A stretch of DNA of 64,000 bases from assembly GCA_964639075.1 (NCBI GenBank), contig CAZXCB010000001.1, positions 22,567 through 86,566 of the forward strand, in the 5' to 3' direction. The stretch's first letter is position 1. Each line of letters begins with the position of its first letter. The stretch is from JAENVU01 sp964639075 (lineage in GTDB: Bacteria; Actinomycetota; Acidimicrobiia; IMCC26256; JAENVU01). The notes under the pieces were generated by a model. The model was given only the letters and a program-made list of their open reading frames with translations. It was not told the DNA's origin and made no database searches. The position numbers and the translations under genes were made by a program. Shown piece after piece: positions 9,233 to 17,655 of the stretch.

Positions 9233-9756
9233 ATGAAAGTCAGATCGGGCTGGTGGACCTTCGCCGGCGTCATGATCATGATCAGCGGTGTCATCAACGC
9301 GTTCGACGGCCTCGTCGCGATCACGCAGACCCGCTACATCGAGCGCAACATCGGCGGCGAGCTGCCGATCACCAACAACGTCAAGAACTGGGGCTGGGCG
9401 GAGCTGATCATCGGCATCGTCATGATCCTCGCGGCGTACGGGATCTTCTCCGGCGCCAACTGGGCCCGCATCGTCGGAATCATCCTGGCGAGCGTGAACC
9501 TGATCTTCCAGTTCGCGTACCTCGGGCACTACCCGTTCTGGTCGTTCACGATGATCGTCATCGACCTGCTGATCATCTTCGGCCTCGCCGGCAACGCCGC
9601 GCTCGCCTACGAACAAGCCTGCGGCGGGGTCGGCCGGGTCCGCAGCGACCCGGCCGACCTGTCCCAGGGGAGCTTCGCGGAGGTCATGGCGCTCGGGCCA
9701 CGCGTCGTCCAGACTCTCCCCGAGACGTCACGTCGCCGGGGGGAGCCGCACCGTGA
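9233..9756 (+). CDS. DUF7144-type four-helix membrane protein; 3' end unresolved
   Basis: An ATG with AAAGGGGGAGG upstream opens a protein starting MKVRSGWWTFAGVMIMISG with four hydrophobic segments in about 130 residues, the actinobacterial DUF7144 pattern (function unknown). The conserved part ends near 9625. The same frame then has no stop until 11249-11251, which would give 672 residues running out of frame through the whole next gene. A one-base shift near 9630-9700 would instead end the gene at the TGA 9754-9756, overlapping the GTG of the next gene. I give that end, but it is a guess; a sequencing or assembly indel or a real frameshift could explain it. Confidence 0.55.
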
Positions 9757-11147
9757 AGCGTCAGCTCATCGTCATCGTCGCGTGCACGACCATCGTCGCT
9801 GCCGCGTGCGGCCGGAGCGATTCCGAACGGGGTGGGGGCACCATGAGCTCGACCGCGGACGGCACACCGCCCACCGCGAAGTCCGCCGACTTCGGCACCG
9901 TGACCGACGTGTGCCAGAAGGGATCACCGTCGGGGTCGCCCACCACCGGCGTCACACCGACCGAGATCCGCGTCGCGACCTTCGCCGACGTGGGCTTCGT
10001 CGGCCGACCCGGGCTCGACCAGGAGTTCTTCGACACCGCGGACGTGTTCTCGGAGTGGTGCAACGACCGCGGCGGCATCAACGGCCGCAAGATCGTCGTC
10101 GACAAGCGCGACGCGGCGTTGACCAACGTGAAGGCGCGCATGACCGAGTCGTGCACGGAGGACTTCGCCATGGTCGCCGGCGGTGCGGTGTTCGACCAGG
10201 ACGGCGTCGACACGCGCCTGCAGTGCCTGCTCCCCGACGTGTCCGGCTACGTCGCCAGCAAGAAGGCCCGCGGTGCCGACCTCGTGGTGGGGCCGCTCCC
10301 GAACCCGCCGTCGAAGCTCCAGATGGGCATCCTCCGGTACCTCGGCGAGAAGTACCCGGCTGCCACCGACCACGTCGGCGTGTTGACCGGCGACATCGCG
10401 ACCACCAAGGTCGTGGCCGACGACAACGCCGCGGCGGCGGAGTCGCTCGGCTGGAAGATCTCCTACAACGACGTCTACCCGGCCGCCGGCGTGACCGACT
10501 GGACCCCGTACGCGCAGAAGATCAAGGACAGCGGCACCAAGGGGCTGATCTGGGTGGGCGAGGCGGAGAACCTGGCCGCGCTCCTCGGGGCACTGCGCGA
10601 CATCGGCTACGAGCTCGACTTCATCCGCACGGATCCCAACCACTACGAGCAGAACCTCATCAAGACCGGCGGCGCGGCGCTGTCCGACAAGAACGTGTAC
10701 GTGAGCAGCTCGTTCTACCCCTTCGAGCAGGCGAAGCCGACGAACGCGACCGGGGAGTACCTAAAGGCGTTCGCCGACTACAAGCCCGACGGCAAGAACC
10801 GCACGTACCTCGGGCTCCAGGCGTGGTCCGCGTGGCTGCTGTTCGCCAAGGCCGCCTCGAGCTGCGGGAACGACCTCACCCGCACCTGCTTCCACGACGC
10901 CGTGAGGAAGGTGACCAAGTGGACCGGCGGCGGACTCCACGCGGAGACCTCGCCGGGCTCGAACAGCCCGACCCGGTGCTACGCGATCGAGCGCGCCACC
11001 CCGAAGGGCTTCGTGCTCGTGACCGACACACACCCCAACGCCGGCATCTACAACTGCAGCCCGAAGAACCTGTACGCGCTCACGGTGAACCCCGACGACG
11101 TCACCACCCTCGCCGACGTCGGCCAGAGCATCGACAACCTCAAGTGA
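9753..11147 (+). CDS. Branched-chain-amino-acid-type ABC transporter substrate-binding lipoprotein
   Basis: This 464-residue protein has a lipoprotein signal peptide with lipobox VAAACG (Cys at about residue 19). The body is a type I periplasmic-binding fold: PTEIRVATFADVGFVGRPG at the start of the domain, then EWCNDRGGINGRKIVVDKRDAALTN, typical of LivJ-like receptors. These bind amino acids, amides or other small organics outside the cell. No permease or ATPase genes adjoin, so it is an orphan receptor here. The gene converges with the racemase gene, overlapping it by 8 bases at the 3' ends. Confidence 0.87.
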   Translation: MKRQLIVIVACTTIVAAACGRSDSERGGGTMSSTADGTPPTAKSADFGTVTDVCQKGSPSGSPTTGVTPTEIRVATFADVGFVGRPGLDQEFFDTADVFSEWCNDRGGINGRKIVVDKRDAALTNVKARMTESCTEDFAMVAGGAVFDQDGVDTRLQCLLPDVSGYVASKKARGADLVVGPLPNPPSKLQMGILRYLGEKYPAATDHVGVLTGDIATTKVVADDNAAAAESLGWKISYNDVYPAAGVTDWTPYAQKIKDSGTKGLIWVGEAENLAALLGALRDIGYELDFIRTDPNHYEQNLIKTGGAALSDKNVYVSSSFYPFEQAKPTNATGEYLKAFADYKPDGKNRTYLGLQAWSAWLLFAKAASSCGNDLTRTCFHDAVRKVTKWTGGGLHAETSPGSNSPTRCYAIERATPKGFVLVTDTHPNAGIYNCSPKNLYALTVNPDDVTTLADVGQSIDNLK

Positions 11148-12252
11148 GGGAGTCGATGCGCTCCAGGCAGCCGGCGGCCGAGCTCGACACGCCGTCCACC
11201 TCGGCGAGCGCCACGAACGGTGAGGTCATCGCCCGCATGAGCGCGCCGTAGTCGAGCCCGAACGACACCTCGGCGCCGACCGCGAGGTGTTCCGATCCGG
11301 TGTCCAGCACAACGTGGTCGCTGCTCGCGCCGAGGACGCGCATGCCCGCCGGCGGCCCGAGACCGTCCGGGTCGACGTCCTGGCGGCCGAGCGCCAGCAA
11401 CGCTTGCCGGACCGTGCCCGTGCCGGTCCGCGCCGAGGCCACACCGAACGCGGATCGCCCGACCGTGCCCCACGGGCGTGCCGGCTTGTCCTGGGACTCG
11501 ATGACCTCGGCGACGAGCCTGAATGCGTCGGTGTGGAGCCCGCCGATGGCACCACGATGTACCGGGTCCCGACCGAGCAGGATGCTCTCGCCCAGACGCA
11601 GCTCGTTCACCCGCCCGACGTCGTCGGCTGCGAGAGCCCAGGCGAGGTTGGCCGAATTGCCTCCGGACACGGTCGCGAGCTCGACGCTCAGCTCGGATTC
11701 GATGGCGGTCGACAGCTCGCTGAGGACGCTCATGTTCGCCGCGTCGGGAACAACCCCGCTCTGACACGCGAGGTTCGTGCCGATACCGGCGAGCTCGAGC
11801 CCACGTCGGTCGCGCACCCAGCGCGCCAATGGCTCGACTGCGTCCGGCATGACACCTTCACGGAGATCCCCGAGCTCCACCATCAGGATCACCCGGTGCG
11901 CGCGCCCGAGGGCGAGCGCGGCCTCGGCGAGGTGCTCCAACACCACCCGTTCGCTGTTACAGCTCGCTGTCGCGAAGGCGACGACGCGCTCCGCCTGACT
12001 CACCATCGGGCTCCGCAGCAGGGTGACGGGCGCGGCACAGCCCGCGGCGCGCAGCGCCATGACGTTCTCGATTCGGGAATCGCCCAGCGCGCGCACGCCG
12101 CCATCGAGCATCGCCCGTGCGACGGCCGGCCGGCCGAGGCAGGCCTTGGTCACACCCGTGGCGGCGATGCCCTTCGGCGCGAGCCGGGTGACGAGCGCAC
12201 GTGCGTTCTCGGCGACCCGGTCGAGCCGGACCTCGACGCGCGGCGCCGTCAC
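11140..12252 (-). CDS. Alanine/ornithine-racemase-type PLP-dependent amino acid racemase
   Basis: This 370-residue protein of the alanine racemase N-terminal (fold III PLP) family includes IAATGVTKACLG, where Lys36 would hold PLP. Later parts are VILMVELGDLREGVMPD, IGTNLACQSGV and VSGGNSANL, the pattern of ornithine racemase-like proteins rather than classic Alr. It should interconvert L- and D-forms of an amino acid; the substrate is unknown. It starts with GTG 13 bases after the stop of the DUF1611 gene, so the two form an operon. Confidence 0.82.
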   Translation of the reverse strand: MTAPRVEVRLDRVAENARALVTRLAPKGIAATGVTKACLGRPAVARAMLDGGVRALGDSRIENVMALRAAGCAAPVTLLRSPMVSQAERVVAFATASCNSERVVLEHLAEAALALGRAHRVILMVELGDLREGVMPDAVEPLARWVRDRRGLELAGIGTNLACQSGVVPDAANMSVLSELSTAIESELSVELATVSGGNSANLAWALAADDVGRVNELRLGESILLGRDPVHRGAIGGLHTDAFRLVAEVIESQDKPARPWGTVGRSAFGVASARTGTGTVRQALLALGRQDVDPDGLGPPAGMRVLGASSDHVVLDTGSEHLAVGAEVSFGLDYGALMRAMTSPFVALAEVDGVSSSAAGCLERIDSLT

Positions 12253-12265
12253 CGGCCGGCCGCGG

Positions 12266-13399
12266 TCATGACGGCGTGAGGTCGGGGAACGCGCCCAGCA
12301 CCATCTCGACCAAACGGTCCGGGGAGCTCGTCAGCGGATCACACACCGGAAGCCCGAGTCGCCGCGCGTGCGCCTCGATCTCGGGCTCGATCTCGGCGGG
12401 GGTCATGCCCTCGTGGTTCATGGTGAGGCCGACGACGCGTGTCGGAGCGAACGTCTCGATGAGCGCGATCTCCGATTCGGGCGTCGGCATCGGCAGACTC
12501 GGGAAGTCGCTCAATGCCGCGCGCCGCGGCGCGTGTTGCAGCACCACCCCGGCGGGACGGCTCCCTCGCAGGATGTAGGCGGACGTCAGGTACGCGGGAT
12601 GGCTCAACGCTCCCTGTCCCTCGACGACGATCACCGCCGGGTTCTCCGCCGCGGCCTCGACGACGGTGCGCTCGAGCTCGCCCGAGCAGAACTGGGGGGC
12701 GATCGCGTCCAGCGCGACGCCGTGCCGGGCACCCTGGATCAGGCTCGTCTGGCCGGTGCCGACCATCACGGACCGGACCCCGGCCGCGTTGAGCGCCTGC
12801 GTCATGAGGGTCGCGGGCGTCCGCTTGCCGATGGCGCCGTCGGTGCCGAGCACGGCGATCCGGGGGCACGTCACCGCGAAGATGTCCCCGGAGAAGATCC
12901 GCAGGTCCTCTTTCGCCCGCGGGCGGCGGACATCGAGCAGCACGACCCCGCTCGCCGCGCTCGCGGCGACGAACTCCGGGTCGTCGTTCAGGAACTCGTG
13001 CAGCCCGTTGACCACGCTCATACCGAGCGCGATTGCATCGAGCACGACCCGACGCTCCGCCGGTGACAGGCGGCCGCTGGCCGGGGCGACACCGAAGATG
13101 AAGTAGTCCGGCACGCGGCCGATCCCGGCAGCTACCGCGGCCAGGCTCGCGTGGACGGGAACTCCGTTCGGCACGCCGTCGAGCACTTGGCCCGCGTCGC
13201 CGCCGGCACGGCGACTGTCGATCACACCGAGCACGTCGTACCGGTCGGAATGGCGAACCAGGCCGTTCGCGGTCTTGCCGTCGAGCTCGCCGAAGTTGCC
13301 CTCGCAGTACACGACTGCGGTGCTCCCCGTCGGCGCGGCAATCGGCGCCGGCTCGACGCGCGCGTCGACCAGGTCGGAGAACAGGGACATCGATCGCAT
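12266..13399 (-). CDS. DUF1611 family protein (DgcN-like, putative D-amino-acid N-acyltransferase)
   Basis: This 377-residue protein has a P-loop-like stretch IAVLGTDGAIGKRT near residue 190 and downstream VMVGTGQTSLIQGARHGVALD and VVEGQGALSHPAY, diagnostic of DUF1611. A studied member, DgcN, is a D-glutamate N-acetyltransferase working with an N-acetyl-D-glutamate racemase. Here the partner is instead an alanine-racemase-fold enzyme, so the chemistry may differ. The ATG at 13399 has AGGAG five bases upstream. That ribosome site is one arm of a 9-bp hairpin (13404-13425). A longer open frame to 13750 has no support. Confidence 0.82.
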   Translation of the reverse strand: MRSMSLFSDLVDARVEPAPIAAPTGSTAVVYCEGNFGELDGKTANGLVRHSDRYDVLGVIDSRRAGGDAGQVLDGVPNGVPVHASLAAVAAGIGRVPDYFIFGVAPASGRLSPAERRVVLDAIALGMSVVNGLHEFLNDDPEFVAASAASGVVLLDVRRPRAKEDLRIFSGDIFAVTCPRIAVLGTDGAIGKRTPATLMTQALNAAGVRSVMVGTGQTSLIQGARHGVALDAIAPQFCSGELERTVVEAAAENPAVIVVEGQGALSHPAYLTSAYILRGSRPAGVVLQHAPRRAALSDFPSLPMPTPESEIALIETFAPTRVVGLTMNHEGMTPAEIEPEIEAHARRLGLPVCDPLTSSPDRLVEMVLGAFPDLTPS

Positions 13400-13403
13400 G
13401 ACA

Positions 13404-13425
13404 CTCCTCTGAAGGCTCAGAGGAG
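13404..13425 (-). promoter_or_regulatory. Hairpin covering the ribosome-binding site of the DUF1611 gene
   Basis: Arms CTCCTCTGA and TCAGAGGAG form a perfect 9-bp stem around a 4-base loop. On the minus strand the 3' arm contains the AGAGGAG Shine-Dalgarno of the gene starting at 13399. Folding would hide the site, so it may be a translational switch, or the DNA palindrome may be an operator. Confidence 0.6.
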
Positions 13426-13816
13426 GCGACAAGGTCGACGGGGACATGAATCCCGAGCGGTGGCGAGGCGTCTTCCCTAAGAAGGGATGAACGGGGCCGA
13501 CTCTACCAGCGATCCACGCCGTGACCGGTTCGCGATCATTGCGACGCGTGGTCGGTCCGGTGCAGGTGACATCCGAGCCGAGCGAAGGGCAGCAGCGGTG
13601 AGTCCTTGGGCACCGACGCGCGTCCGGACCGGCACCGGAACCGCGGCGAGCTCGCCAAGCCGATCCAGGGCGCGGCGCGATCGTCGTGGCAACATCGCGC
13701 ATCTCGCGAAGTGGGCCAACCGACCTACGCGCGGGCGGAGAGCGATCCACCCTGACTCCTTCGGCGGCGGCGGGGTGCCGGTATCGTCCCGCCGGCGCCG
13801 ACGGAGGGAAGCGGGC
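13426..13816. other. Non-coding divergent intergenic region
   Basis: About 390 bases lie between the DUF1611 gene and the large secreted protein gene. Open frames here have no convincing starts and no recognisable protein. A small hairpin is visible at 13474-13487 (TCCCT/AGGGA). The stretch may carry a 5' leader for the minus-strand operon, but I could match no known riboswitch class. No other feature was found. Confidence 0.4.
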
Positions 13817-16762
13817 ATGAGGCAGGGGATCGTTCGTGGTCTGGCGGTCGGCGCGCTCCTCGCCCTCGCGCCGGCGTCACCCGCGGTGGGTGGCACCCTG
13901 GCTGCCGGCCGCGGCGCCGACCGCAACGCCCCCAGCAGCTCGGCCTCACGCGCACCGGCGACACCCTGGACGCGCGCGGCCTGGGATGACGCGGTCAAGT
14001 CGGCACCGAGGGCCGACACGGGCTCGGTCCGGTCCGGAGGGACGACGTCGGTGACGGCGGCCGCGGCTCCGGCGCTCGCCGTCACGCCCGACACGAACCT
14101 GGTGCGCGGCCAGGTCGTCTCGGTGACCGGCTCGGACCTCGGCAGCGGTCAGATCGTGCTCGTGCAATGCCCGGTCGACGTCGCCCCGGCGTACTTCTGC
14201 GACTACCGGAGCGCCGCGGTCGTCACGCCCGACGCGTCGGGCTCCATCGCCGCGAGCTTCACCGTCCACCGCGTCATCGAGAGTCCCGTCGGTCGCGTCG
14301 ACTGCGCGAGCGCTCCCGGCACGTGTGATCTCGTCGCCGCCAGTCTCGGCGCCGCGATCCTGGCGCGCCACGCGCTCGCGTTCGACCCGACCGCGCCCCC
14401 GCCGGACTCGAGGATCACCGTGACCCCGTCGACCGGCCTGCTCGGCAACCAGAGCGTGACCGTGGCCGGGAGCGGATTCCTCCCCGCCGACCAGGTCTGG
14501 GTCCGCGAGTGCGCGGTCGTCGACGCGGAGTGCCAGGGGTCCTTCCTCCAGGTCATCACCGATGCGGCCGGGGCCTTCTCGACGCCGCTGACCGTTCGGC
14601 TGCGTGTGAACGACGCCACCGGCACCACCACGCACTGCCTCGCGGTCGACTGCATCGTGCGGGCGTCGAGCCACACGGATCTCGAGTTCGAGGCCAGCGC
14701 GCCCATCACCTTCGATCCGGGTCAGCCGCCACCCTCGCTGCCGTCGATCACCGTCACGCCGTCGACCGGCCTGCTCCACGACCAGACGGTGACGATCACC
14801 GGAACCGGGTTCGACCCCGCGGAGTACGTCGACATCACCGAGTGCATCGCCACCGACCCGTACTGCTACGAGTACCTGGTGGGCGCCGAGCCCGACGCGG
14901 CCGGCAGCTTCACCGCCACCGCCCCTGTGACCCGACTCGTCGCCGGCTACTCCCCCGGTGGCCTGGACGTCGTCGACTGCGCCCTCACGCCGTGTCGCAT
15001 CACCGCGACCGGCTACACGAACGAGGACACCCTGGCGTTGCGGGCGAGCGCGCCCGTCTCCTTCGACGGCTCGGTCGCGCCGCCGGTCCCGCCCGCGGTG
15101 ACCGTCACCCCCTCCACGAACCTGCCCTATCGCGCCGACGTCACGGTGCGCGGCACCGGCTACCGCCCGGGCTCCCCGATCTACGCGGACTACTGCGGCG
15201 GGTCGATGGAGACCGGCGGCTGCGCGTCCTACGCGGAGGGCACGGCCGACGCGTCGGGCACGGTCGAGCTCACCCTCACGGTCAAGCGCCGGATCTTCAC
15301 GGGCGGCGTCGATCCGATCGACTGCGTCGAGGTGGGGACCACCTGCTCCGTGAACGTCTCCGGTGCGCGCGGCTACGAGCGCGCGCAGATCGACGTGTCG
15401 TTCGACCCGAACGCACCGATCCCTCCGTCACCGGTCGCGACCGTCACCCCCGATCACGACCTCGGGTACCGCCAGACGTTGGCCGTCACCGGGTCCGGCT
15501 TCGCCCCGGGCAGCGTGCCGGTGCAGCAATGCGGTCGCGTCGACCTCGGATTCGACTCGTTCGAGATCTGCGCCGGGTTCACCGAGCTCCAGGCCGGCGC
15601 AGACGGGGCCGTCTCGGGGACGGTCGAGGTGCGCCGATTCCCCTCGTTCTTCCCCGGTGAGTCGCTCGACTGCGCGACGAGCGCGACGCCGTGCACGCTC
15701 CGGATCGGATCCGGCGACCCGGACGAATCGGCGATCGTGCCGCTCGCGTTCGACCCGAGCTCACAACCGCCGCCGCCGCCGGTCGTCACGGTCTCCCCGC
15801 GCACCCACCTGCACGACGGCCAGGAGGTGACCGCGCGTGGCAGCCGCTTCGGGGCCGGCGCCCTGCTCGGGCTGGCCCAGTGCCGGGCCGGCGTGACCCA
15901 GATCGCCGACGGGTGCGACATCTCCCACGCGAGCGTGGCCGTCACCGACGCCGCAGGCGCGTTCACGGCCACCCGGACGGTGGCCGGTGTGATCGGGACC
16001 TCCCAGGGACCGGTCGACTGCACCGTCGCCGGCGCGTGCGTCCTCGCGGTCGCCAACGCCGGCGAGCTCAGCGAGCTCGCGGTGGCCCCCCTGCAGATCG
16101 ACGCGCCCACACTGGCGGTGCACGACGCCACGGTGATGGAGGGCACCGGCGAGGACATGCACACCGAGGTCATGGTCGAGCTGTCGGCGCCGACCACCAC
16201 GCCGTTGACCGTCGAATGGCAGGCGGCCGCCGCGACCGCCGGCGACCAGGACTTCGCGCCGCGGCGGGGCCGCGTCACCATCCCGGCCGGGGCGGCCGAG
16301 GCGATGATCCCGCTCCACGTCGTCGGTGACCGGCTCGACGAGACGACCGAGCACTTCACGGTGGAGGTCACGCGGGCACTGGGCACGCGCGTCACCGACC
16401 GTCGCGCCACGGTCACGATCACCGACGACGACCGGGCGCCGAGCGTGTCGGTCCGCGACGGCCGGCGTCGCGAGGACCACGGCGAAGCCCACGCCGAGGT
16501 GCTGCTGTCCGCGCCCAGCGGCCAGACCGTGATCGTGCACTACGTGACCCACCACGGTACGGCCCGGGCCGGCTCCGACTACGTGCGCAAGGACAGCCGG
16601 CTCGTGTTCCTCCCGGGCGAGACCCGGCACCTGGTCCGCATCCTGCTGGTCGACGACCACGCGCACGAGCCCACGGAGTGGTTCCGCGTCGAGCTCGACC
16701 GGGCCGAGCACGCGCACCCGGCGGACGCCGTCGGCATCGTGACCGTCACCGACGACGACTGA
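13817..16762 (+). CDS. Large secreted protein: six neocarzinostatin-like repeats plus two Calx-beta domains
   Basis: This 981-residue protein has an N-terminal signal peptide (MRQGIVRGLAVGALLALAPA) and GGAGG upstream of the ATG. Six repeats of roughly 105-115 residues follow, each opening with VTPSTGLL.. or a variant, then VTVxGxGF, and most carrying a VDC motif and a closing FDP. The cysteine spacing and VTP.T.L opening resemble the neocarzinostatin/apo-enediyne chromoprotein fold. From about residue 760 come two Calx-beta domains ending in ITDDD and VTDDD. It is probably an exported ligand-binding or adhesive protein. Enediyne binding is not implied. Confidence 0.8.
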   Translation: MRQGIVRGLAVGALLALAPASPAVGGTLAAGRGADRNAPSSSASRAPATPWTRAAWDDAVKSAPRADTGSVRSGGTTSVTAAAAPALAVTPDTNLVRGQVVSVTGSDLGSGQIVLVQCPVDVAPAYFCDYRSAAVVTPDASGSIAASFTVHRVIESPVGRVDCASAPGTCDLVAASLGAAILARHALAFDPTAPPPDSRITVTPSTGLLGNQSVTVAGSGFLPADQVWVRECAVVDAECQGSFLQVITDAAGAFSTPLTVRLRVNDATGTTTHCLAVDCIVRASSHTDLEFEASAPITFDPGQPPPSLPSITVTPSTGLLHDQTVTITGTGFDPAEYVDITECIATDPYCYEYLVGAEPDAAGSFTATAPVTRLVAGYSPGGLDVVDCALTPCRITATGYTNEDTLALRASAPVSFDGSVAPPVPPAVTVTPSTNLPYRADVTVRGTGYRPGSPIYADYCGGSMETGGCASYAEGTADASGTVELTLTVKRRIFTGGVDPIDCVEVGTTCSVNVSGARGYERAQIDVSFDPNAPIPPSPVATVTPDHDLGYRQTLAVTGSGFAPGSVPVQQCGRVDLGFDSFEICAGFTELQAGADGAVSGTVEVRRFPSFFPGESLDCATSATPCTLRIGSGDPDESAIVPLAFDPSSQPPPPPVVTVSPRTHLHDGQEVTARGSRFGAGALLGLAQCRAGVTQIADGCDISHASVAVTDAAGAFTATRTVAGVIGTSQGPVDCTVAGACVLAVANAGELSELAVAPLQIDAPTLAVHDATVMEGTGEDMHTEVMVELSAPTTTPLTVEWQAAAATAGDQDFAPRRGRVTIPAGAAEAMIPLHVVGDRLDETTEHFTVEVTRALGTRVTDRRATVTITDDDRAPSVSVRDGRRREDHGEAHAEVLLSAPSGQTVIVHYVTHHGTARAGSDYVRKDSRLVFLPGETRHLVRILLVDDHAHEPTEWFRVELDRAEHAHPADAVGIVTVTDDD

Positions 16763-16764
16763 AT

Positions 16765-16786
16765 CGAGCGCGCCCCGCGCGGCCTC
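16765..16786. terminator. GC-rich hairpin between convergent genes
   Basis: CGAG/CTCG outer and GCGC/GCGC inner arms directly follow the stop at 16762 and precede the stop of the convergent lipoprotein gene at 16799. It could act as a bidirectional terminator. There is no T-run, as is usual in high-GC actinobacteria, and the stem is imperfect. Confidence 0.4.
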
Positions 16787-16798
16787 GACCGGCGCGTC

Positions 16799-17560
16799 CT
16801 ACGTGTGCATCTCCATCATCTCCCAGCACGCGTCGTCCGGTGCCGCCGGACCACTCGCGAGCAGGCACGGGTGGTGGCCGACGAAGACGTCGGGCTCGTG
16901 GAACCACTCGGGCACGACCCACGCGTGGAGGAGCCAGAAGTTGCCGAGGTAGACGGTGCTGCCGGCCACGCCGGGTGGGCACGGACCGTCGAAGATGACG
17001 AGGCCCGTCGAGCTGGAGATGCAGAGGTACTCGTGCCGGTGCCACCAGTCGTTGTCCCCGGGGAACCCGGCCGGGGGTCCGTCGGGGCCGTTGTTCACGT
17101 ACCAGCTGAACCCGACGAGCTTCGCGTCGGGCCCGTTCCCGTCGTACTGGAGGAACGACGGGCGGGTCGGGTTGAACGTCCCTGCCAGCGGGCTGCCGAG
17201 CGCGTGGTGCGTGCCCATTCCCTCGGCGTAGTTCACCGACGCGCGCCAGCCGGCGGCCTCCGCCTCACCGCGCGTGGGCCACTGCATCGCGTAGATCAAC
17301 GCCGCGTCGAACGAGCCCGACACCGAGATGCAGTCGTCCCAGCTCAGGTCGCCCTTCTCGATCCCCCGGTCGATGTACCACTGCGCGCCCGGATCGTCGG
17401 GCATGAGCTCCGAGTGGCACCACCACGGGCGGGTGTTCGGGCTCGTCTCCTGGTGGTGCAGCGCCATCGGCTTGAAGCACGCCGTGAGCACCACCGCGGC
17501 GGCCGCGACGAGTGCGATCCGCCGGCCCACCGAGACCGACCTTCGAAGTGGATGCGTCAT
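16799..17560 (-). CDS. Secreted lipoprotein of unknown function
   Basis: This 253-residue protein starts MTHPLRRSVSVGRRIALVAA and has a lipobox VLTACF (Cys about 28), so it is a membrane-anchored extracellular protein. The mature part is rich in Trp, His, Pro and Gly (HHQETSPNTRPWWCH, GDNDWWHRHEYLC, WHAWVVPEWFHEPD-like region) with several cysteines that could form disulfides. I recognise no family. The ATG has GGGGGG seven bases upstream. It faces the repeat protein gene and is followed upstream by the hydrolase operon. Confidence 0.75.
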   Translation of the reverse strand: MTHPLRRSVSVGRRIALVAAAAVVLTACFKPMALHHQETSPNTRPWWCHSELMPDDPGAQWYIDRGIEKGDLSWDDCISVSGSFDAALIYAMQWPTRGEAEAAGWRASVNYAEGMGTHHALGSPLAGTFNPTRPSFLQYDGNGPDAKLVGFSWYVNNGPDGPPAGFPGDNDWWHRHEYLCISSSTGLVIFDGPCPPGVAGSTVYLGNFWLLHAWVVPEWFHEPDVFVGHHPCLLASGPAAPDDACWEMMEMHT

Positions 17561-17655
17561 GCCGGACCCCCCGCTCGACGGTCGAAGGTACACCGGCGCC
17601 GGCCCCGGGCCAAGGGGAACCAGCCCCGGGGTCCGGGCGGCCCGGGACACAACGC

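Noticed and set aside
13487..13816. Extended N-terminus of the repeat protein in the open frame from 13487
   Set aside because: The upstream part is Arg-rich without a signal, whereas the ATG at 13817 has a ribosome site and begins a proper signal peptide.
13817..16762. Enediyne biosynthesis or resistance locus
   Set aside because: The repeats resemble the apo-protein fold only; no polyketide synthase or enediyne cassette genes occur in the window.
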